Origin: Ketobacter sp963922875
GTDB lineage: Bacteria; Pseudomonadota; Gammaproteobacteria; Pseudomonadales; Ketobacteraceae
Reading direction: 5' to 3'
Assembly: GCA_963922875.1 (NCBI GenBank)
Contig: CAWUJH010000004.1
Span: 186,001-250,000, forward strand
DNA: 64,000 nucleotides
Positions 57,161-64,000 of this stretch are shown in pieces; positions within the stretch are counted from its first letter, which is position 1; each line of letters opens with the position of its first letter. The translations under genes and the position numbers were made by a program. The notes below the pieces were generated by a model that saw nothing but the letters and a program-made list of their open reading frames with translations, made no database searches and was not told the DNA's origin.

Positions 57161-57928
57161 ATGGAATTCGTTTTTCCCTCAAGGCTTGCGAACAACCGTG
57201 CTTCTACACTGGCGGATGCGGTGGGCGGTGACAATGGAACATTTCTAACCGATGTGCCGGAAATCGGACTTCACTCCCTGCCGATTGATGTAAAGCTATG
57301 TCGTTTCTCGGTAGGGCATTATCATGACAAGCTTTTCCAACACTTTAACATCCCTTTTCCAGAAGTCTTACTAAATGCAGTTGAGAAAAGAAAAGCTGAG
57401 TTTCTGGCGGCCCGTGTATTGGCAAAACGATTTCTACGCGAGCATGGCGCTCAAGGCTTCCAACTAGTATCTGATCGTTACCGCTGCCCTCTCTGGCCGG
57501 AACATCTTGTTGGTTCCATTTCCCATTCGCATGGACTGGCTGTATGTACAGTAGGGTCATCGACGAAATTACTTGGACTTGGCATTGACATAGAACGAGT
57601 TTTTCAACTGCAGCTTTATAGGCAGATCAAGGCACAATTATTTGAGAGTGAAGAGATTGGTTGGTTGGAAAACTCAGGATTGGATTTGACAGTTGCCGCC
57701 ACTATTGTATTTTCAGCTAAGGAAAGTATTTTTAAGGCTCTCTATCCGCATGTACGGAAATACTTCGATTTTTCCGCAGCTAGAACAATTAATATTGATC
57801 CTGCCAAACAAATTGTTGAGTTCAGATTAACTACTAGCCTATCGGAGACGATAGACGTCAATACAAAAATGATAGCTTACTATGTCATCTCTGGCGATTG
57901 CATAGTTACTCAGGTGCCCTATTGGTGA
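57161..57928 (+). CDS. Sfp/EntD-type phosphopantetheinyl transferase
   Basis: 255 residues. VGSISHSHGLAV, GIDIER and FSAKESIFKALYP are the three conserved PPTase motifs, with the Mg-binding Asp and Glu and the catalytic Lys-Glu pair. EntD-like length. It transfers the 4'-phosphopantetheine arm from CoA to the serines of the ACP and PCP domains of the cluster. It starts 7 bases after the AT gene, so the two are co-expressed. Confidence 0.92.
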   Translation: MEFVFPSRLANNRASTLADAVGGDNGTFLTDVPEIGLHSLPIDVKLCRFSVGHYHDKLFQHFNIPFPEVLLNAVEKRKAEFLAARVLAKRFLREHGAQGFQLVSDRYRCPLWPEHLVGSISHSHGLAVCTVGSSTKLLGLGIDIERVFQLQLYRQIKAQLFESEEIGWLENSGLDLTVAATIVFSAKESIFKALYPHVRKYFDFSAARTINIDPAKQIVEFRLTTSLSETIDVNTKMIAYYVISGDCIVTQVPYW

Positions 57929-58279
57929 GACAATGTTTAAGGAATCTGTTTCTGAAAAACTGGTGTCTAAAGAACAAGCAACAAAATCTCTTATAAAGGG
58001 GGCGTGGGTAATTAGGTTTTTTTGTACCAAGAGTTCAAATATACCGCGCCGTAGTATTCAGGTTTTCATGCCCCGTAAATTGCTTAATCCACAGCAATTC
58101 CTTGCCGTGTTCCACTAGGTGGGTTATCCGCGTGTGGCGCAGGGAATGGGGGGATTACAAATGGGTGACGCGAGAGTTCATTTCGACGTTACATCTGTAT
58201 TGTTCGAATTCGCAGCTAACCATTTAAAGGAACCAAGAATGATATCGAACTCTATTCATTTCTACGAGGGCATAACATC
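57929..58279. other. Gap between PPTase and KAS III
   Basis: About 350 bases. A short frame at 57933-58118 (61 codons, MFKESVSEKL) follows the PPTase stop closely but has no recognised motif and a weak ribosome-binding site. I do not call it as a gene. A promoter for the KAS III gene could lie here. Confidence 0.4.
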
Positions 58280-59239
58280 ATGTTCGCTGAAATTATCGGT
58301 ACAGGGCATTGCCTTCCTAAACAGAGCGTATCGAATCAGGATCTTGAACAGACATGTAATACAACAAGTCAGTGGATTGAGGGAAGGACTGGTATAAAAC
58401 ACCGGCATATAGCAAGTTCACATGAAACTACATCTGCGCTAGCCGAGAAAGCGTCATTGAACGCCCTGGACGATTCAGGTGTTTCACCAGGTGAGATTGA
58501 TTTAATTATACTGGGAACGACCACTCCAGAAAAACTATTTCCGGCAACAGCTTGCCTCCTACAGTCAAAATTGGGAGCAGACAATGCCTTTGCTTTCGAC
58601 GTGCAAGCTGTCTGTTCCGGCTTCATTTATGCCCTATCGATAGCAGAAAAATATATTTTGACGGGTAAGGCCAGAACCGTATTAGTTGTGGGGGCTGATG
58701 TGTTTACCAATTTGTTGGACTGGAATGACAGATCTACTTGTGTACTATTTGGCGACGGTGCCGGTGCTGTGGTATTGAAATACAGTGACTATAGTGGGAT
58801 TCTCACCGATTGCCTATACTCGGACGGTCGATATCATGACATATTACATGTCCCAGGATCTATTAGAAACGGTACACTTATCAATGGTTCAGGTATGGTT
58901 GAAATGGATGGTAAGTCCGTTTTCAAGTTTGCGGTGAATTCTCTTTACGAAGCTGCAAACAAAGTCCTCGATATTGCGGAATTATCAATTCAGTCCGTCG
59001 ATTGGTTTATACCTCATCAAGCGAATGTACGTATTATCGATGCGCTTGCTGACAAGCTTTGCATCCAGAAGCAGCGTTTCATTGTTACCTTGGAAAATTG
59101 TGGTAACACATCTGCAGCATCAATCCCTATCGCGTTGGACATTGGGTACCGCGATGGACGGATCAAGAAAGGTGATCTGATTATGTTGCTGGCTGTCGGA
59201 GGAGGTATGACATGGGGAGCAACGCTTTTAAGGTTTTAG
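58280..59239 (+). CDS. FabH-like beta-ketoacyl-ACP synthase III
   Basis: 319 residues, the FabH length. The catalytic triad is Cys112 in AVCSGF, His in IPHQANVRI and Asn in ENCGNTSAAS, all intact. QWIEGRTGIKHRH and the glycine-rich end GGGMTWGATLLRF are typical. KAS III enzymes start chains by condensing acyl-CoA with malonyl-ACP. As the first PKS protein has no loading domain, this may set the starter unit of the pathway; alternatively it is a duplicate fatty-acid enzyme serving as resistance or supply. GAGGG lies upstream of the ATG. Confidence 0.88.
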   Translation: MFAEIIGTGHCLPKQSVSNQDLEQTCNTTSQWIEGRTGIKHRHIASSHETTSALAEKASLNALDDSGVSPGEIDLIILGTTTPEKLFPATACLLQSKLGADNAFAFDVQAVCSGFIYALSIAEKYILTGKARTVLVVGADVFTNLLDWNDRSTCVLFGDGAGAVVLKYSDYSGILTDCLYSDGRYHDILHVPGSIRNGTLINGSGMVEMDGKSVFKFAVNSLYEAANKVLDIAELSIQSVDWFIPHQANVRIIDALADKLCIQKQRFIVTLENCGNTSAASIPIALDIGYRDGRIKKGDLIMLLAVGGGMTWGATLLRF

Positions 59240-59380
59240 AGTCAGGATTTCTTCTTCAAGTGGTCGTGGGTACTTAAGGAAGACATTGCTTACATTCGCT
59301 GCTTTATCTTGGCAATCTAAATTAGTCATTGTTCCTGTTGTACGGAAAATTGTTGTCAACGGCAATTGTCCAAGAAAACC

Positions 59381-61531
59381 TCACGAGTGAACGTGTGGGA
59401 TATCCTGCGAGACGTAGCCATAGTTATCCGTGGCTCTGAGGCTTATTCGGTACGGGCCAGGGGCAAGGAGCACCCCGTTGAAATCTCTTCCCTCCCAGCT
59501 TGCCTCCAGGTTATCTCCTGCAGGAAACGCTCCTAGCGATGCGCGAAAAATCTCTCCACCCACTTCCGCATTACTGACCCACATTTCAATAGATGCGGGC
59601 CGTGACAGGCTAAAGCTCAAAATTCCGGTGCCTATGTTCGGATACAGTATTGACGGCGTTGCTGTAAAAGAGGAAAGCTGGACCCCGTGACTTAAGAATA
59701 ATGCGTTGTCACCCAAAGTTTCGCCGACGAGGTTTATCAGGTAGCTCGTGCGCGCTCTTGGTAGGAGTGCGCCATCTGTGTTTTCTCCGTTCCACACGAT
59801 CTCATTGGGCGTCAAGCTGCCGAAAGGTCGGCGCACGAAAAAAGTCATCACCAGCTCATTAGTCGTATAGATATTCATATAAGCTGAATAGTCTGCAATG
59901 TAGTTCGATGTGAACTCGAAGACCCAAGGGCTAGCATTGAAGGGCTCAAGTGGGTAATTCGGGATTGTTAGTGACCCGCAATTGCGAAGCCCCCTTGAAC
60001 ATCCTCCTGGATATAACAAAAAACCCGTAGACGTATCGCGAAGGTCCAGCACCTCAGACTTGTCGCCGTTTTGATAGCGCAACAGCGCAAAATAGGGTCC
60101 GGGCTTCAGGATGTTTCCATCATTGTCTTTGCCATCCCAAATATCCGAATAACTACCACTCTCTCGTACAACACTCGGGATCACAGTTTTAACAACAATG
60201 TTTTGCGGGTCTACGATATCAAGCTGGACCTGATACGTTCCGCCGAGTTCTGTGACGATAGTCGTAGCTTCGCCGACTTCCGGATTGAATGTCGCGCTTT
60301 GGATCGAGAGTAAAAGATTGGGCTGTACTGTAATTTCCTTTATATCCCTCGCGACTTGACCATCTTCGGTGACGACTTGAATGCTGGGGTAGAACGTCCC
60401 TGGCGAATTGTAGATATGAGTCAAGCTGCCGCTTGCTGTCTCTTGATCAATAATGCCGTCACCATCGACATCCCACTGCCAGGCGCTCACAGGACTCCCG
60501 TTCGGCACGGTGCTGCTTCCACTAAAACGAACGGAGAGCGGGGCTTTCCCAGTGGCAGGAACGGCGCTGACCAAAACGCTGCTAGATCCGACCGGTCTTG
60601 CACGAATGGAAATATGGGGTAGCGCGACCTCGGTGACCGCAGCAAGAGTGTCCTCAACAAAGAGTCTTGGCTGAAAATCACCGACCTGCGAGTATATGTT
60701 TGTGACTTGAAGATCTGGACCTTCTTTGTCGATGGTCCCGTCACCATTAAAATCCCAGCGTAGTACGGTGATTCCTTCATTATCTGAAGCGACAGCAGAA
60801 AACGTGACGCTGAGCGGCACTTCCCCATTTGATTGGCTGATCGTCACACTGACATTGGGTGAGTCGTTGCTGACTGTGATCGTTACTTGCGCATCTGTTT
60901 GGTTACCCTCGGCGTCCCATACACGCAGCCGAGGTGTAAAGGTGCCAGGCGTTTCATAAGTAAATACTTGAGACCGCCCCGTTGAATCGTATTCGATCAA
61001 CCTGTTATTAAGTATAGATATCACATAATCAAACCCTATATTTGGGCCTGCGCCGAGACCGCCATCCACTTCACCGCCATCGCCCTCGAAATCCCAGTAA
61101 AATCGATTGATCGCATTTTGAGAGCGCACGATGGGTGTTAATGCCACCTCAAAAGGGGCGCTGCCCGATGTTGCCCTGACTTCGATTTGGGCAGAAACAA
61201 GAGGTTCAACGACGATAGTGATGGGTTGCCGGATCACATGACCTTCTGGGCTGGTTACTACGAGTGCATACTCGGTTGTGATTTCAGGCATGACTGCTAG
61301 CTGCCCTTGCGGTTCTAGGGGCTGGTTATCAGGTTCTAGCGTGACAGATTGGGTATTTTGCGTGGTCCAACTGAGTTCGGTGGATTCTCCGACTAATAAA
61401 AATGTTCGCGTCGCCACAAAACTCACAATGACCGGTGGATCGGGTACGATCAGTTCTTCGATGAGGTACGTGACTTCAGCGCCGGATTCGTCCACAGCGG
61501 TGACGGTAAAGCCACCCCAAAGTCGCCCCAT
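59381..61531 (-). pseudogene. PKD-repeat surface protein, N-terminus missing
   Basis: 716 residues with no signal peptide. It begins in mid-domain (GFTVTAVDESG), then has an Ig-like unit with ELSWTTQNTQSVTL and three PKD repeats, seen from WDFEGDGG, WDFNGDGTID and WDVDGDGIID with the Thr-Phe-Tyr-Pro endings (GTFTPRLRVWD, GTFYPSIQV). FlgD-like Ig units with IWDGKDNDGNIL and SWEGRDFNGVL follow. These are beta-sandwich modules of secreted or surface proteins. The lack of a leader suggests a 5' loss near 61.5 kb, where transposons begin. The C-terminal end appears natural. Confidence 0.7.
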
Positions 61532-61851
61532 ATCCCTGCACCCTCTATCGGCAGAAAAATTTATTACTCTTGCGCAACCCGATTATCCGGATCAAGTTCC
61601 TTCTAGAGCCTTCAAAACGCCTTTGCCGCAAAAGCCTGGATTTCTGTATTATTGAGCGATGGCCAGCTATCAATATGCGAAATACGTTTGCCGGGGCGTT
61701 TCAGAAATTGAAACGAACCAGTCCCGTGCAAAAAGCCTACGCACTCAATCTTAAGCCCCAACTCTAATGACCACATATGAATGTGTGGTTACCACGCCTG
61801 TTCCTTAATTGTTCTCAACTACCACAACCGATGTCAAGCCGATTAAAGATA
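61532..61851. other. Gap between PKD gene and IS1 element
   Basis: About 320 bases with no supported gene. It may be scar tissue from the event that removed the 5' end of the PKD gene. Small frames here have no recognised features. Confidence 0.4.
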
Positions 61852-61891
61852 TTGGCGTTGGTGCTTAGAGATAGAGCTGTTATGATATTTT

Positions 61892-62245
61892 ATGACTTGT
61901 CCCAAATGTCGGAGCGCCGTCCGCACCAAAAACGGCATTGTTCGTGGTCTTCAGCGTTATAAATGCAAAGACTGTGGTTGCAATTATACCCACAACACGC
62001 TGAGCCGCACTCCCATTGATATTCGTGTTAAGTGCATCAGTCTTTATCTGGAGGGCGTTGGGTTTCGAGGCATTTCGCGCTTAACAGGCGTGACGCATAC
62101 CACGGTGATGCGTTGGGTGAAGAAGCTGGGCAGCGATATTGAAAAGTTCCGTGAAGAGACCGGCGAGGTTGAGCCGGTTAGCGTGATGGAGCTTGATGAA
62201 ATGTGGCATTTTGTTCAAAAAAAAACAAATGCTGGATCTGGTTAG
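61892..62245 (+). CDS. IS1-family InsA-like DNA-binding protein
   Basis: 117 residues. CPKCRS ... YKCKDCG is the N-terminal zinc finger and FRGISRLTGVTHTTVMRWVKKLG the helix-turn-helix of IS1 InsA. The frame ends soon after an A9C run at 62217-62226, where ribosomes can slip -1 into the downstream frame, as in IS1, which uses A6C. InsA alone represses; the fusion is the transposase. Confidence 0.88.
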   Translation: MTCPKCRSAVRTKNGIVRGLQRYKCKDCGCNYTHNTLSRTPIDIRVKCISLYLEGVGFRGISRLTGVTHTTVMRWVKKLGSDIEKFREETGEVEPVSVMELDEMWHFVQKKTNAGSG

Positions 62246-62574
62246 CCTATGATCGCGATGGTCAGCGTGTATGTGCTGTTCAGCTTGGGCAAAGAGACGC
62301 GCAAACAGCAAAAGGACTGTGGCAACAGCTTGAAATGTTTGATCTTAAACATGTCTGCACCGATTATTACCCCGCATACCGACAGGTTGTACCACAGCAT
62401 ATGCATGTTGAAACAAAATCTGAAACCGCTGCAATCGAAGGATTGAACAGCCGCATCAGACATTACCTTGCACGCTTCCACCGCAAAACATTTTGCTACT
62501 CAAAAGCCATACATATGGTACAGGCCACACTCACCGTCTTCTTTACTGACAATTGGATTGATTATCTATATTAA
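62203..62574 (+). CDS. IS1-family InsB-like transposase frame
   Basis: The -1 frame relative to InsA. KKNKCWIWLAYDRDGQRVCA, DLKHVCTDYYPAYRQVVP and KSETAAIEGLNSRIRHYLARFHRKT match the IS1 catalytic domain, including the late Glu. It is normally made as an InsAB fusion from 61892 by slipping at the A9C run, giving about 227 residues. No stop is seen inside, so the element could be active. Confidence 0.88.
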   Translation: MAFCSKKNKCWIWLAYDRDGQRVCAVQLGQRDAQTAKGLWQQLEMFDLKHVCTDYYPAYRQVVPQHMHVETKSETAAIEGLNSRIRHYLARFHRKTFCYSKAIHMVQATLTVFFTDNWIDYLY

Positions 62575-62588
62575 TGCACCAATGCCAA

Positions 62589-62814
62589 GATATTGATATG
62601 GTTTTCATTTCGGATGGAGGAAAATCCTTTCGAATGGTTTTAACTGACATGTTCAAATCCGCAGAAGTTGGAACAAACGTGTTATTTTGAGGCTGGCCTA
62701 AAATCAATATTTGCTATTGTAATACCACAAGAGAATGACAATCCCCGCTACACGCAAGCATCTGTGTTGTCAGGTCAAGTAAAAAATAAGTTTTTGACAC
62801 TGATTTTGACGCGA
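62589..62814. other. Gap between IS1 and IS110
   Basis: About 230 bases with no supported gene. A frame at 62668-62913 exists but overlaps the IS110 transposase and has no features. Confidence 0.35.
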
Positions 62815-62866
62815 GCAGGCCACGTTGAGTGGGAACCCCACATATTCCAAGCGAGACGTGGCCTGC
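62815..62866. terminator. Hairpin at the 3' end of the IS110 transposase
   Basis: GCAGGCCACGT (62815-62825) and ACGTGGCCTGC (62856-62866) are exact 11-base inverted arms, with a smaller GTGGG/CCCAC pair inside the loop. It lies 3 bases beyond the transposase stop. It may stop transcription or be part of the element's end; no T-run is seen. Confidence 0.5.
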
Positions 62867-62868
62867 GC

Positions 62869-63840
62869 TCATTGTGGATTGTCGGGTTGCCATGTTCGGT
62901 TTTCCGCAATTAACGTGTTGGCAACAATGACCATTTTTCGCATAACAGCCGTTAGCGCGACTTTGGCATTTTTTCCTTTGCTAACCAGACTGTGATAGGT
63001 TCGTGCAAAACTGTTCGAGCGCCGGATGCATGAAACGGCACACATATACAGGGCATTGCGGATATTTTGGCGGCCACCTCGAATGATACGCAGACCTTTC
63101 TTTGTGCCACTATCTCGGCTCATGGGGGCAACACCAGCCAAAGCCGATATTTGTTTGGCGTTTAAAAGACCAAGTTCCGGTAACTCCGAGATCAGGATTG
63201 CCGCTGTCGTGCGCCCGATACCAGGAATTGACATCAGAATATCGCATTTTTTCTTGGCTGCGGGAGAGGCATTAATCAAAGCCTGAATTTCCTGTTCTAT
63301 CGCCTCCTTATGCCGCGTACTCATTTTGATGCGCGCGTTGATTTGCTTGACGACGACCGGGTGATCGGCAGCTTGCAGACGACGTTTAAGATCAGAGGTT
63401 TCGCTCACAATTTGTCGCCTGGCAGTTTGGAGATCACGCAGCTGTCTGGCATGCTCATCAGGTGGAGGCGTTATATCCGGCTTCATTCGCTCAGCAAAAA
63501 CGGCCAGAGATTTTGCGTCAATCATATCTGTCTTGGCGAGACGGCCAAGACTATCAGCAAATTGACGCGCCCTAAACGGATTGACCACAGCAACGGCGAA
63601 CCCCGCTTCATGCAAAAGGGTATGAGCAAGCCTGTGATAGGTGCCGGTTGCTTCCAAAGCAATCAAGTCTACACCGTGAAGATGTAATTTTTTAATTGCA
63701 TTCCGGATGGATTTTTGATCATTTTGTATACGCAGATATTGGCCAACCGGATGGATGAATATATCCAAATTCGATTTGCCGACGTCAATTCCGACGTAAG
63801 ATTGTGTTTGTTGTTTTATCTTTGCTTGCATACGGGACAT
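62869..63840 (-). CDS. IS110-family DEDD transposase
   Basis: About 323 residues from the ATG at 63840, with GGGAG upstream. The RuvC-like DEDD domain shows YVGIDVGKSNLD, ALEATGTYH and KTDMIDAKSLA. The C-terminal transposase-20 domain has SIPGIGRTTAAILISELPELG and a Ser in MSRDSGTKKG that acts as nucleophile in the family. It looks complete. IS110 recombinases use a bridge RNA encoded in the flanking non-coding DNA to pick target and donor; here this would lie upstream of the start. Confidence 0.92.
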   Translation of the reverse strand: MSRMQAKIKQQTQSYVGIDVGKSNLDIFIHPVGQYLRIQNDQKSIRNAIKKLHLHGVDLIALEATGTYHRLAHTLLHEAGFAVAVVNPFRARQFADSLGRLAKTDMIDAKSLAVFAERMKPDITPPPDEHARQLRDLQTARRQIVSETSDLKRRLQAADHPVVVKQINARIKMSTRHKEAIEQEIQALINASPAAKKKCDILMSIPGIGRTTAAILISELPELGLLNAKQISALAGVAPMSRDSGTKKGLRIIRGGRQNIRNALYMCAVSCIRRSNSFARTYHSLVSKGKNAKVALTAVMRKMVIVANTLIAENRTWQPDNPQ

Positions 63841-64000
63841 TGTTGAACTCCCTTTCATCTGTTCAGATCAATTAACAATGCATGACCCGATCCTGCTTGC
63901 GCACGGTTCTTAGATTACCAAAGCTGTGCCCGATCCAAATCATGCGTCAGAGAATCTTCTCTAACAGTTTAAGTACTACAAAATACTTTAAACATATGGA
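63841..64000 (-). ncRNA. Possible IS110 bridge RNA region, partial
   Basis: The 160 bases upstream of the IS110 transposase are non-coding. In the IS110 group the bridge RNA is encoded between the left end and the transposase start. I cannot draw its loops by eye and the element end is beyond the window, so this is by position and family only. Confidence 0.3.

Larger units (their letters stand above)
31368..59239 (+). other. trans-AT PKS-NRPS biosynthetic gene cluster
   Basis: Ten genes on one strand. Four very tight or overlapping junctions join the megasynthase genes. Five KS, two KR, two DH and four ACPs have no AT in any module; a stand-alone AT at 56296 supplies extender units, the definition of a trans-AT system. 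The NRPS part has Cy-Cy, PCP-PCP, Ox, C, A, PCP and TE. A free ACP and a JmjC-type oxygenase sit between the two PKS proteins. A PPTase and a KAS III complete the set. Transposon remnants lie on both sides, consistent with transfer as a block. Confidence 0.92.
61852..62588 (+). mobile_element. IS1-family element
   Basis: TTGGCGTTGGTGC (61852-61864) and the complement of GCACCAATGCCAA (62576-62588) form near-perfect terminal inverted repeats, giving an element of 737 bases, the IS1 size. It encodes two frames joined by a likely -1 frameshift. I could not see an exact target duplication. Confidence 0.8.

Noticed and set aside
57933..58118. 61-codon frame after the PPTase
   Set aside because: No motif, weak ribosome-binding site, and no recognised homology.
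61892..62574. IS1 transposase as a frameshift pseudogene
   Set aside because: IS1-family transposases are normally made by -1 slippage at an A run, which is present at the right place.

Overview
The window looks like the chromosome of a gammaproteobacterium, probably a marine Cellvibrionales or Pseudomonadales type. The basis is a CmoM tRNA-modification methyltransferase very like the E. coli one, a DUF2789 protein, GGDEF/EAL signalling proteins and a gammaproteobacterial tRNA-Leu(TAG). Assignment to a genus is inference only. It falls into a core region, an integrated element, a nested transposon graveyard, a large biosynthetic cluster, and a second transposon-rich edge.

1-11.6 kb is ordinary core chromosome. 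It holds an acyl-CoA-binding protein cut by the window edge, a DUF2789 protein, a tight operon (SCP2-like protein, iron alcohol dehydrogenase, cmoM, DUF1499 membrane protein), a thiolase with a shared terminator, a membrane GGDEF/EAL protein, a secreted protein, an SDR epimerase-like protein, a coiled-coil membrane protein, a receiver-GGDEF response regulator, and tRNA-Leu with its own promoter. 11.6-19.7 kb is a GC-rich island next to the tRNA. It carries a large serine recombinase whose last codons are antisense tRNA, a minus-strand operon with a VirD4/TraD-like coupling protein, a VWA protein and small membrane proteins, and a plus-strand SF1-helicase-like cargo gene.

19.7-27.4 kb is a stack of mobile elements: a truncated IS1380 relative, then an IS66 element with a perfect 8-bp target duplication whose tnpC is split by an antisense group II intron, then a KTSC-domain fragment, a frameshifted small membrane gene, an IS3 remnant and the 3' end of a second group II intron. 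27.9-31.2 kb has a GyrI-like protein and a beta-propeller/di-heme cytochrome.

31.4-59.2 kb is a trans-acyltransferase PKS-NRPS cluster, the main interest here. None of its five KS domains is followed by an AT; one discrete malonyl transferase, one Sfp-type phosphopantetheinyl transferase and one FabH-like KAS III lie at the end. Reading order: KS-KR-ACP-KS | small protein | free ACP | JmjC/cupin oxygenase | KS-DH-ACP-KS-DH-KR-ACP-KS-ACP-Cy-Cy | PCP-PCP-Ox-C-A-PCP-TE. The only A domain has a serine-type pocket (DVWHFSLID plus K). The Cy domains keep DxxxxDxxS and an McbC-like oxidase follows, so oxazoline then oxazole formation from serine is the simplest reading. Three features are unusual together: the oxygenase has HxA instead of HxD/E (as in Fe/2OG halogenases), one A domain must serve three PCPs, and the terminal thioesterase has a cysteine nucleophile (GHCVG), a trait of beta-lactone and beta-lactam forming thioesterases.

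59.4-64 kb holds a 5'-truncated PKD-repeat protein, an IS1-family element with a probable -1 frameshift site, and an IS110-family transposase at the window edge.
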